DNA from: Albugo candida
Taxonomy: Eukaryota > Oomycota > Peronosporomycetes > Albuginales > Albuginaceae
Assembly (NCBI GenBank): GCA_905220665.1
Contig: CAJNAR010000121.1
Location: 1-19,067, forward strand
Length of the DNA stretch: 19,067 bases
Reading direction: 5' to 3'
A program made the position numbers and the translations under genes. The notes beneath the pieces are model-generated. The model had not been told where the DNA came from. It was given only the letters and a program-made list of their open reading frames with translations, and made no database searches. Below are positions 8,092 through 19,067 of this stretch, piece by piece. Numbering within the stretch: position 1 is the first letter of the stretch; each line of letters opens with the position of its first letter.

Positions 8092-11000
8092 AGGTCACTT
8101 GCTAATCGTTAACGAAGCTGTATTGTTGATCACTTTGAATATACTGTCACGCAAAGTATCGTTTTATCATGATAGCAAGGCCATCTATCGTCGTATACTT
8201 TTAGTGTTCATGATGCCTGTTAGCATTGTTTTGATACTTATTTGCAAGCCGAGAAGAATTAGGGGAGTACGGATAAGCTCGTCGGGATATAACAAGGTGG
8301 ATGGTGGCTCGAAAAGAGTCATAGTCGGGACCTTATTTCCCCTTTCTTTTAGAAATACAGAATATCGACGAGGTGTGATAGATATCAAAGTAGATTGGTG
8401 TAAAGTTCTTCCACAAGTTTCAATGATTGGCGATGACGTTACATTTTTCATCCCAACCTTCAAAACGATTCGTGGCGGTTACTGTGACAGTGTTTCCCAA
8501 CTGAGAAAAGCCAGATGGTTTCTCATTAAAACAGAGATCTTGATCGCAACCGGTCTCGATTCTCAAGTAGTCAACTTCGGAGATTGGTATTCTACAGCAT
8601 CTCACACTGAGTTAAAACAAACATTTATGTAGATTAAAAGCAGATATGTTCATATTCCTACTGAGCTGAAAAAGAATCAAGCAAATTTAACTTGGTCTAC
8701 CAACTAAAATAGGTCACTTGCTAATCATTAAGGAAGCTGTATTGTTGATCACTTTGAATATACTTTCACGCAAAGTATCGTTTTATCATGATAGCAAGGC
8801 CATCTATCGTGGTATACTTTTAGTGTTGATGATGCCTGTTAGCATTGTTTTGATACTTATTTGCAAGCCGAGAAGAATTAGGGGAGTACGGGTAAGCTCC
8901 TCGAGATATAACAAGGTGGATGGTAGTTCGGAAAGAGTCATTGTCGGGACCTTATTTCCCCTTTCTTTTAGAAATACAGAATATCGACGAGGTGTGATAG
9001 ATATCAAAGTAGATTGGTGTAAAGTTCTTCCACAAGTTTCAATGATTGGCGATGACGTTACATTTTTCATCCCAACCTTCAAAACGATTCGTGGCGGTTA
9101 CTGTGACAGTGTTTCCCAACTGAGAAAAGCCAGATGGTTTCTCATTAAAACAGAGATCTTGATCGCAACCGGTCTCGATTCTCAAGTAGTCAACTTCGGA
9201 GATTGGTATTCTACAGCATCTCACACTGAGTTAAAACAAACATTTATGTAGATTAAAAGCAGATATGTTCATATTCCTACTGAGCTGAAAAAGAATCAAG
9301 CAAATTTAACTTGGTCTACCAACTAAAATAGGTCACTTGCTAATCATTAAGGAAGCTGTATTGTTGATCACTTTGAATATACTTTCACGCAAAGTATCGT
9401 TTTATCATGATAGCAAGGCCATCTATCGTGGTATACTTTTAGTGTTGATGATGCCTGTTAGCATTGTTTTGATACTTATTTGCAAGCCGAGAAGAATTAG
9501 GGGAGTACGGATAAGCTCGTCGGGATATAACAAGGTGGATGGTGGCTCGAAAAGAGTCATAGTCGGGACCTTATTTCCCCTTTCTTTTAGAAATACAGAA
9601 TATCGACGAGGTGTGATAGATATCAAAGTAGATTGGTGTAAAGTTCTTCCACAAGTTTCAATGATTGGCGATGACGTTACATTTTTCATCCCAACCTTCA
9701 AAACGATTCGTGGCGGTTACTGTGACAGTGTTTCCCAACTGAGAAAAGCCAGATGGTTTCTCATTAAAACAGAGATCTTGATGGCACCCGGTCTCAACTC
9801 TCAAGTAGTCAACTTCGGAGATTGGTATTCTACAGCATCTCACACTGAGTTAAAACAAACATTTATGTAGATTAAAAGCAGATATGTTCATATTCCTACT
9901 GAGCTGAAAAAGAATCAAGCAAATTTAACTTGGTCTACCAACTAAAATAGGTCACTTGCTAATCATTAACGAAGCTGTATTGTTGATCACTTTGGATATA
10001 CTTTCACGCAAAGTATCGTTTTATCATGATAGCAAGGCCATCTATCGTCGTATACTTTTAGTGTTCATGATGCCTGTTAGCATTGTTTTGATACTTATTT
10101 GCAAGCCGAGAAGAATTAGGGGAGTACGGATAAGCTCGTCGGGATATAACAAGGTGGATGGTGGCTCGAAAAGAGTCATAGTCGGGACCTTATTTCCCCT
10201 TTCTTTTAGAAATACAGAATATCGACGAGGTGTGATAGATATCAAAGTAGATTGGTGTAAAGTTCTTCCACAAGTTTCAATGATTGGCGATGACGTTACT
10301 TTTTTCATCCCAACCTTCAAAACGATTCATGGCGGTTACTGTGACAGTGTTTCCCAACTGAGAAAAGCCAGATGGTTTCTCATTAAAACAGAGATCTTGA
10401 TCGCAACCGGTCTCGATTCTCGAGTAGTCAACTTCGGAGATTGGTATTCTACAGCATCTCACACTGAGTTAAAACAAACATTTATGTAGATTAAAAGCAG
10501 ATATGTTCATATTCCTACTGAGCTGAAAAAGAATCAAGCAAATTTAACTTGGTCTACCAACTAAAATAGGTCACTTGCTAATCATTAAGGAAGCTGTATT
10601 GTTGATCACTTTGAATATACTGTCACGCAAAGTATCGTTTTATCATGATAGCAAGGCTATCTATCGTCGTATACTTTTAGTGTTCATGATGCCTGTTAGC
10701 ATTGTTTTGATACTTATTTGCAAGCCGAGAAGAATTAGGGGAGTACGGATAAGCTCGTCGGGATATAACAAGGTGGATGGTGGCTCGAAAAGAGTCATAG
10801 TCGGGACCTTATTTCCCCTTTCTTTTAGAAATACAGAATATCGACGAGGTGTGATAGATATCAAAGTAGATTGGTGTAAAGTTCTTCCACAAGTTTCAAT
10901 GATTGGCGATGACGTTACATTTTTCATCCCAACCTTCAAAACGATTCGTGGCGGTTACTGTGACAGTGTTTCCCAACTGAGAAAAGCCAGATGGTTTCTC

Positions 11001-14000
11001 ATTAAAACAGAGATCTTGATGGCACCCGGTCTCAACTCTCAAGTAGTCAACTTCGGAGATTGGTATTCTACAGCATCTCACACTGAGTTAAAACAAACAT
11101 TTATGTAGATTAAAAGCAGATATGTTCATATTCCTACTGAGCTGAAAAAGAATCAAGCAAATTTAACTTGGTCTACCAACTAAAATAGGTCACTTGCTAA
11201 TCATTAACGAAGCTGTATTGTTGATCACTTTGAATATACTTTCACGCAAAGTATCGTTTTATCATGATAGCAAGGCCATCTATCGTCGTATACTTTTAGT
11301 GTTCATGATGCCTGTTAGCATTGTTTTGATACTTATTTGCAAGCCGAGAAGAATTAGGGGAGTACGGATAAGCTCGTCGGGATATAACAAGGTGGATGGT
11401 GGCTCGAAAAGAGTCATAGTCGGGACCTTATTTCCCCTTTCTTTTAGAAATACAGAATATCGACGAGGTGTGATAGATATCAAAGTAGATTGGTGTAAAG
11501 TTCTTCCACAAGTTTCAATGATTGGCGATGACGTTACTTTTTTCATCCCAACCTTCAAAACGATTCATGGCGGTTACTGTGACAGTGTTTCCCAACTGAG
11601 AAAAGCCAGATGGTTTCTCATTAAAACAGAGATCTTGATCGCAACCGGTCTCGATTCTCAAGTAGTCAACTTCGGAGATTGGTATTCTACAGCATCTCAC
11701 ACTGAGTTAAAACAAACATTTATGTAGATTAAAAGCAGATATGTTCATATTCCTACTGAGCTGAAAAAGAATCAAGCAAATTTAACTTGGTCTACCAACT
11801 AAAATAGGTCACTTGCTAATCATTAAGGAAGCTGTATTGTTGATCACTTTGAATATACTGTCACGCAAAGTATCGTTTTATCATGATAGCAAGGCTATCT
11901 ATCGTCGTATACTTTTAGTGTTCATGATGCCTGTTAGCATTGTTTTGATACTTATTTGCAAGCCGAGAAGAATTAGGGGAGTACGGATAAGCTCGTCGGG
12001 ATATAACAAGGTGGATGGTGGCTCGAAAAGAGTCATAGTCGGGACCTTATTTCCCCTTTCTTTTAGAAATACAGAATATCGACGAGGTGTGATAGATATC
12101 AAAGTAGATTGGTGTAAAGTTCTTCCACAAGATTCAATGATTGGCGATGACGTTACTTTTTTCATCCCAACCTTCAAAACGATTCATGGCGGTTACTGTG
12201 ACAGTGTTTCCCAACTGAGAAAAGCCAGATGGTTTCTCATTAAAACAGAGATCTTGATGGCACCCGGTCTCAACTCTCAAGTAGTCAACTTCGGAGATTG
12301 GTATTCTACAGCATCTCACACTGAGTTAAAACAAACATTTATGTAGATTAAAAGCAGATATGTTCATATTCCTACTGAGCTGAAAAAGAATCAAGCAAAT
12401 TTAACTTGGTCTACCAACTAAAATAGGTCACTTGCTAATCATTAACGAAGCTGTATTGTTGATCACTTTGGATATACTTTCACGCAAAGTATCGTTTTAT
12501 CATGATAGCAAGGCCATCTATCGTCGTATACTTTTAGTGTTCATGATGCCTGTTAGCATTGTTTTGATACTTATTTGCAAGCCGAGAAGAATTAGGGGAG
12601 TACGGATAAGCTCGTCGGGATATAACAAGGTGGATGGTGGCTCGAAAAGAGTCATAGTCGGGACCTTATTTCCCCTTTCTTTTAGAAATACAGAATATCG
12701 ACGAGGTGTGATAGATATCAAAGTAGATTGGTGTAAAGTTCTTCCACAAGTTTCAATGATTGGCGATGACGTTACATTTTTCATCCCAACCTTCAAAACG
12801 ATTCGTGGCGGTTACTGTGACAGTGTTTCCCAACTGAGAAAAGCCAGATGGTTTCTCATTAAAACAGAGATCTTGATCGCAACCGGTCTCGATTCTCAAG
12901 TAGTCAACTTCGGAGATTGGTATTCTACAGCATCTCACACTGAGTTAAAACAAACATTTATGTAGATTAAAAGCAGATATGTTCATATTCCTACTGAGCT
13001 GAAAAAGAATCAAGCAAATTTAACTTGGTCTACCAACTAAAATAGGTCACTTGCTAATCATTAACGAAGCTGTATTGTTGATCACTTTGAATATACTGTC
13101 ACGCAAAGTATCGTTTTATCATGATAGCAAGGCCATCTATCGTCGTATACTTTTAGTGTTCATGATGCCTGTTAGCATTGTTTTGATACTTATTTGCAAG
13201 CCGAGAAGAATTAGGGGAGTACGGATAAGCTCGTCGGGATATAACAAGGTGGATGGTGGCTCGAAAAGAGTCATAGTCGGGACCTTATTTCCCCTTTCTT
13301 TTAGAAATACAGAATATCGACGAGGTGTGATAGATATCAAAGTAGATTGGTGTAAAGTTCTTCCACAAGTTTCAATGATTGGCGATGACGTTACTTTTTT
13401 CATCCCAACCTTCAAAACGATTCATGGCGGTTACTGTGACAGAGTTTCCCAACTGAGAAAAGCCAGATGGTTTCTCATTAAAACAGAGATCTTGATCGCA
13501 ACCGGTCTCGATTCTCAAGTAGTCAATTTCGGAGATGGGAATTTTACAGCATCTCACACTGAGTTAAAACAAACATTTATGTAGATTAAAAGCAGATATG
13601 TTCATATTCCTACTGAGCTGAAAAAGAATCAAGCAAATTTAACTTGGTCTACCAACTAAAATAGGTCACTTGCTAATCATTAACGAAGCTGTATTGTTGA
13701 TCACTTTGAATATACTGTCACGCAAAGTATCGTTTTATCATGATAGCAAGGCCATCTATCGTCGTATACTTTTAGTGTTCATGATGCCTGTTAGCATTGT
13801 TTTGATACTTATTTGCAAGCCGAGAAGAATTAGGGGAGTACGGATAAGCTCGTCGGGATATAACAAGGTGGATGGTGGCTCGAAAAGAGTCATAGTCGGG
13901 ACCTTATTTCCCCTTTCTTTTAGAAATACAGAATATCGACGAGGTGTGATAGATATCAAAGTAGATTGGTGTAAAGTTCTTCCACAAGTTTCAATGATTG

Positions 14001-14281
14001 GCGATGACGTTACTTTTTTCATCCCAACCTTCAAAACGATTCATGGCGGTTACTGTGACAGTGTTTCCCAACTGAGAAAAGCCAGATGGTTTCTCATTAA
14101 AACAGAGATCTTGATCGCAACCGGTCTCGATTCTCAAGTAGTCAACTTCGGAGATTGGTATTCTACAGCATCTCACACTGAGTTAAAACAAACATTTATG
14201 TAGATTAAAAGCAGATATGTTCATATTCCTACTGAGCTGAAAAAGAATCAAGCAAATTTAACTTGGTCTACCAACTAAAAT

Positions 14282-14899
14282 AGGTCACTTGCTAATCATT
14301 AAGGAAGCTGTATTGTTGATCACTTTGAATATACTTTCACGCAAAGTATCGTTTTATCATGATAGCAAGGCCATCTATCGTCGTATACTTTTAGTGTTGA
14401 TGATGCCTGTTAGCATTGTTTTGATACTTATTTGCAAGCCGAGAAGAATTAGGGGAGTACGGGTAAGCTCCTCGAGATATAACAAGGTGGATGGTAGTTC
14501 GGAAAGAGTCATTGTCGGGACCTTATTTTCCCTTTTTTTTAGAAATACAGAATATCGACGAGGTGTGATAGATATCAAAGTAGATTGGTATAAAGTTCTT
14601 CCACAAGTTTCAATGATTGGCGATGACGTTACTTTTTCATCCCAACCTTCAAAACGATTCGTGGCGGTTACTGTGACAGTGTTTCCCAACTGGGAAAAGC
14701 CAGATGGTTTCTCATTAAAACAGAGATCTTGATCGCACCCGGTCTCAACTCTCAAGTAGTCAACTTCGGAGATTGGTATTCTACAGCATCTCACACTGAG
14801 TTAAAACAAACATTTATGTAGATTAAAAGCAGATATGTTCATATTCCTACTGAGCTGAAAAAGAATCAAGCAAATTTAACTTGGTCTACCAACTAAAAT
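14282..14899 (+). repeat. Variant 619-bp monomer with 1-bp deletion
   Basis: This monomer carries the TCCTCGAGATAT/GGTAGTTCGGAAAGA haplotype, TTTTCCCTTTTTTTTAG in place of TTTCCCCTTTCTTTTAG, CGCACCCGGTCTCAAC, and one T missing in the T-run near 14632. That deletion shifts the long plus frame (it ends at 14732) and fuses the two recurrent minus-strand frames into one of 139 codons (14794-14375). This shows that neither frame is protected. Confidence 0.9.
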
Positions 14900-16137
14900 A
14901 GGTCACTTGCTAATCATTAACGAAGCTGTATTGTTGATCACTTTGAATATACTTTCACGCAAAGTATCGTTTTATCATGATAGCAAGGCCATCTATCGTC
15001 GTATACTTTTAGTGTTCATGATGCCTGTTAGCATTGTTTTGATACTTATTTGCAAGCCGAGAAGAATTAGGGGAGTACGGATAAGCTCGTCGGGATATAA
15101 CAAGGTGGATGGTGGCTCGAAAAGAGTCATAGTCGGGACCTTATTTCCCCTTTCTTTTAGAAATACAGAATATCGACGAGGTGTGATAGATATCAAAGTA
15201 GATTGGTGTAAAGTTCTTCCACAAGTTTCAATGATTGGCGATGACGTTACATTTTTCATCCCAACCTTCAAAACGATTCGTGGCGGTTACTGTGACAGTG
15301 TTTCCCAACTGAGAAAAGCCAGATGGTTTCTCATTAAAACAGAGATCTTGATCGCAACCGGTCTCGATTCTCAAGTAGTCAACTTCGGAGATTGGTATTC
15401 TACAGCATCTCACACTGAGTTAAAACAAACATTTATGTAGATTAAAAGCAGATATGTTCATATTCCTACTGAGCTGAAAAAGAATCAAGCAAATTTAACT
15501 TGGTCTACCAACTAAAATAGGTCACTTGCTAATCATTAAGGAAGCTGTATTGTTGATCACTTTGAATATACTGTCACGCAAAGTATCGTTTTATCATGAT
15601 AGCAAGGCCATCTATCTTCGTATACTTTTAGTGTTCATGATGCCTGTTAGCATTGTTTTGATACTTATTTGCAAGCCGAGAAGAATTAGGGGAGTACGGG
15701 TAAGCTCCTCGAGATATAACAAGGTGGATGGTAGTTCGGAAAGAGTCATTGTCGGGACCTTATTTTCCCTTTTTTTTAGAAATACAGAATATCGACGAGG
15801 TGTGATAGATATCAAAGTAGATTGGTATAAAGTTCTTCCACAAGTTTCAATGATTGGCGATGACGTTACATTTTTCATCCCAACCTTCAAAACGATTCAT
15901 GGCGGTTACTGTGACAGTGTTTCCCAACTGAGAAAAGCCAGATGGTTTCTCATTAAAACAGAGATCTTGATCGCAACCGGTCTCGATTCTCAAGTAGTCA
16001 ATTTCGGAGATGGGAATTTTACAGCATCTCACACTGAGTTAAAACAAACATTTATGTAGATTAAAAGCAGATATGTTCATATTCCTACTGAGCTGAAAAA
16101 GAATCAAGCAAATTTAACTTGGTCTACCAACTAAAAT

Positions 16138-16753
16138 AGGTCACTTGCTAATCATTAACGAAGCTGTATTGTTGATCACTTTGAATATACTGTCACGCAA
16201 AGTATCGTTTTATCATGATAGCAAGGCCATCTATCGTCGTATACTTTTAGTGTTCATGATGCCTGTTAGCATTGTTTTGATACTTATTTGCAAGCCGAGA
16301 AGAATTAGGGGAGTACGGATAAGCTCGTCGGGATATAACAAGGTGGATGGTGGCTCGAAAAGAGTCATAGTCGGGACCTTATTTCCCCTTTCTTTTAGAA
16401 ATACAGAATATCGACGAGGTGTGATAGATATCAAAGTAGATTGGTGTGAAGTTCTTCCACAAGTTTCAATGATTGGCGATGACGTTACTTTTTTCATCCC
16501 AACCTTCAAAACGATTCGTGGCGGTTACTGTGACAGTGTTTCCCAACTGAGAAAAGCCAGATGGTTTCTCATTAAAACAGAGATCTTGATCGCACCCGGT
16601 CTCTTCTCAAGTAGTCAACTTCGGAGATTGGTATTCTACAGCATCTCACACTGAGTTAAAACAAACATTTATGTAGATTAAAGCAGATATGTTCATATTC
16701 CTACTGAGCTGAAAAAGAATCAAGCAAATTTAACTTGGTCTACCAACTAAAAT
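16138..16753 (+). repeat. Variant 619-bp monomer with 3 bases deleted (616 bp)
   Basis: Two bases are lost in GGTCTCTTCTCAAGTAG (array form GGTCTCGATTCTCAAGTAG) near 16603, and one A is lost in GATTAAAGCAG near 16680. The long plus frame shifts and ends at 16654. Confidence 0.9.
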
Positions 16754-17991
16754 AGGTCACTTGCTAATCATTAACGAAGCTGTATTGTTGATCACTTTGA
16801 ATATACTTTCACGCAAAGTATCGTTTTATCATGATAGCAAGGCCATCTATCGTCGTATACTTTTAGTGTTGATGATGCCTGTTAGCATTGTTTTGATACT
16901 TATTTGCAAGCCGAGAAGAATTAGGGGAGTACGGGTAAGCTCCTCGAGATATAACAAGGTGGATGGTAGTTCGGAAAGAGTCATTGTCGGGACCTTATTT
17001 CCCCTTTTTTTTAGAAATACAGAATATCGACGAGGTGTGATAGATATCAAAGTAGATTGGTGTGAAGTTCTTCCACAAGTTTCAATGATTGGCGATGACG
17101 TTACTTTTTTCATCCCAACCTTCAAAACGATTCATGGCGGTTACTGTGACAGTGTTTCCCAACTGAGAAAAGCCAGATGGTTTCTCATTAAAACAGAGAT
17201 CTTGATCGCAACCGGTCTCGATTCTCAAGTAGTCAATTTCGGAGATGGGAATTTTACAGCATCTCACACTGAGTTAAAACAAACATTTATGTAGACTAAA
17301 AGCAGATATGTTCATATTCCTACTGAGCTGAAAAAGAATCAAGCAAATTTAACTTGGTCTACCAACTAAAATAGGTCACTTGCTAATCATTAACGAAGCT
17401 GTATTGTTGATCACTTTGAATATACTGTCACGCAAAGTATCGTTTTATCATGATAGCAAGGCCATCTATCGTCGTATACTTTTAGTGTTCCTGATGCCTG
17501 TTAGCATTGTTTTGATACTTATTTGCAAGCCGAGAAGAATTAGGGGAGTACGGGTAAGCTCGTCGGGATATAACAAGGTGGATGGTGGCTCGAAAAGAGT
17601 CATAGTCGGGACCTTATTTCCCCTTTCTTTTAGAAATACAGAATATCGACGAGGTGTGATAGATATCAAAGTAGATTGGTGTGAAGTTCTTCCACAAGTT
17701 TCAATGATTGGCGATGACGTTACTTTTTTCATCCCAACCTTCAAAACGATTCATGGCGGTTACTGTGACAGTGTTTCCCAACTGAGAAAAGCCAGATGGT
17801 TTCTCATTAAAACAGAGATCTTGATCGCAACCGGTCTCGATTCTCGAGTAGTCAACTTCGGAGATTGGTATTCTACAGCATCTCACACTGAGTTAAAACA
17901 AACATTTATGTAGACTAAAAGCAGATATGTTCATATTCCTACTGAGCTGAAAAAGAATCAAGCAAATTTAACTTGGTCTACCAACTAAAAT

Positions 17992-18609
17992 AGGTCACTT
18001 GCTAATCATTAAGGAAGCTGTATTGTTGATCACTTTGAATATACTGTCACGCAAAGTATCGTTTTATCATGATAGCAAGGCCATCTATCGTCGTATACTT
18101 TTAGTGTTCATGATGCCTGTTAGCATTGTTTTGATACTTATTTGCAAGCCGAGAAGAATTAGGGGAGTACGGATAAGCTCGTCGTGATATAACAAGGTGG
18201 ATGGTGGCTCGAAAAGAGTCATAGTCGGGACCTTATTTCCCCTTTCTTTTAGAAATACAGAATATCGACGAGGTGTGATAGATATCAAAGTAGATTGGTG
18301 TAAAGTTCTTCCACAAGTTTCAATGATTGGCGATGACGTTACTTTTTTCATCCCAACCTTCAAAACGATTCATGGCGGTTACTGTGACAGAGTTTCCCAA
18401 CTGAGAAAAGCCAGATGGTTTCTCATTAAAACAGAGATCTTGATCGCACCGGTCTCGATTCTCAAGTAGTCAATTTCGGAGATGGAAATTTTACAGCATC
18501 TCACACTGAGTTAAAACAAACATTTATGTAGATTAAAAGCAGATATGTTCATATTCCTACTGAGCTGAAAAAGAATCAAGCAAATTTAACTTGGTCTACC
18601 AACTAAAAT
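17992..18609 (+). repeat. Variant 619-bp monomer with a stop mutation and a 1-bp deletion
   Basis: A G-to-T change gives TCGTGATAT for TCGGGATAT near 18185, placing TGA in the long plus frame. One A is missing in GATCGCACCGGTCTC near 18447. The frame is doubly broken, with no effect on the repeat structure around it. Confidence 0.9.
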
Positions 18610-19067
18610 AGGTCACTTGCTAATCATTAAGGAAGCTGTATTGTTGATCACTTTGAATATACTTTCACGCAAAGTATCGTTTTATCATGATAGCAAGGCC
18701 ATGTATCGTCGTATACTTTTAGTGTTCATGATGCCTGTTAGCATTGTTTTGATACTTATTTGCAAGCCGAGAAGAATTAGGGGAGTACGGATAAGCTCGT
18801 CGGGATATAACAAGGTGGATGGTGGCTCGAAAAGAGTCATAGTCGGGACCTTATTTCCCCTTTCTTTTAGAAATACAGAATATCGACGAGGTGTGATAGA
18901 TATCAAAGTAGATTGGTGTAAAGTTCTTCCACAAGTTTCAATGATTGGCGATGACGTTACATTTTTCATCCCAACCTTCAAAACGATTCGTGGCGGTTAC
19001 TGTGACAGTGTTTCCCAACTGAGAAAAGCCAGATGGTTTCTCATTAAAACAGAGATCTTGATCGCAC
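18610..19067 (+). repeat. Partial 18th monomer of the 619-bp satellite, cut by the window end
   Basis: The first 458 bp of another monomer of the array type, with TTAAGGAAGC at the start and the private change CATGTATCG for CATCTATCG near 18703. The array clearly continues beyond the window. Confidence 0.97.

Larger units (their letters stand above)
8092..18609 (+). repeat. Tandem satellite, 619-bp unit, 17 complete monomers
   Basis: Taking AGGTCACTTGCTAAT as the unit start, monomers begin at 8092, 8711, 9330, 9949, 10568, 11187, 11806, 12425, 13044, 13663, 14282, 14900, 15519, 16138, 16754, 17373 and 17992. Fourteen are exactly 619 bp. Those at 14282 (618), 16138 (616) and 17992 (618) carry small deletions. 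All are in the same direction, with very high identity. Each has a plus-strand frame of about 180 codons beginning at a TTG, without an upstream ATG. Overlapping minus-strand frames of 92 and 61 codons recur for the same reason. Differences between monomers mostly change the amino acid, so coding constraint is not evident. I do not recognise the family. Confidence 0.98.
9330..18609 (+). repeat. Dimeric higher-order organisation (~1,238 bp) within the 619-bp array
   Basis: Numbering monomers 1-17 from 8092, marker variants fall almost only in odd monomers. ATGGCACCCGGTCTCAAC is in 3, 5 and 7, and a close form (CGCACCCGGTCTCAAC) in 11. GGAGATGGGAATTTT is in 9, 13 and 15, and a one-base variant in 17. 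The block TCCTCGAGATAT plus GGTAGTTCGGAAAGA is in 11, 13 and 15 (and 2). TTAAGGAAGC replaces TTAACGAAGC in 3, 5, 7, 11, 13 and 17. Even monomers 4-16 all have TTAACGAAGC, and all but 14 have ATCGCAACCGGTCTCGAT. This is a two-monomer period, blurred by recombination. Confidence 0.75.

Noticed and set aside
8185..8605. Recurrent minus-strand frames of 92 and 61 codons in each 619-bp monomer
   Set aside because: They are antisense to the longer frame, overlap each other in different frames, and fuse or vanish with single-base indels (for example in the 14282 monomer). No recognisable domain.
8099..8632. Recurrent 177-codon plus-strand frame in each 619-bp monomer as a tandem gene family
   Set aside because: The frame starts at TTG with a stop shortly upstream and no ATG before the middle of the hydrophobic stretch. 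Differences between monomers are mostly replacement changes, and three monomers break the frame. It recurs because the DNA repeat recurs.

Overview
This is repeat-rich nuclear DNA from a eukaryote. It consists of two unrelated-looking tandem satellite arrays that meet near position 4,950, with a decayed DNA transposon sitting at the junction. I see no intact host gene, rRNA, tRNA or CRISPR array, and no bacterial-style operon. The transposon is a Mutator-like element (MULE) whose transposase has a FAR1-type N-terminus, the DSTYKTN catalytic block and a C-terminal GRP/RKPS tail. A 68-nt GT-AG intron interrupts the gene. This combination is typical of fungi and oomycetes, so a filamentous fungus or oomycete is my best guess for the host. 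The sequence alone does not name a species. A pericentromeric, centromeric or subtelomeric location would fit, but that is inference.

Layout from left to right. 1-3890: about 19-20 head-to-tail copies of a satellite with a unit of about 198 bp (196-199), still very similar to each other. 3890-4910: about five more units of the same family, increasingly diverged towards the right. 4911-4994: a short transition I cannot assign firmly. 4995-5174 and 7722-8091: the two halves of a single edge copy of a second satellite (unit 619 bp), split by the transposon. 5175-7721: a 2,547-bp MULE with terminal inverted repeats of about 231-233 bp and a broken transposase gene on the minus strand (7557 to 5518). 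8092-18609: 17 complete 619-bp monomers in direct orientation. 18610-19067: the start of an 18th, cut by the window end.

Both satellites decay towards their shared border, as expected at array edges that unequal exchange no longer homogenises. The MULE inserted into the already isolated edge monomer of the 619-bp array. It left an imperfect 8-bp target duplication and has since lost function through frameshifts, stops and loss of the second catalytic Asp. The 619-bp array carries a dimeric higher-order pattern of about 1,238 bp: odd-numbered monomers carry several marker variants that the even ones lack. Each 619-bp monomer contains an open frame of about 180 codons. It has no upstream ATG, and differences between monomers are mostly amino-acid-changing, so I do not annotate it as a gene. 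I found no convincing new molecular system. The notable content is the satellite architecture and the fully readable MULE relic.
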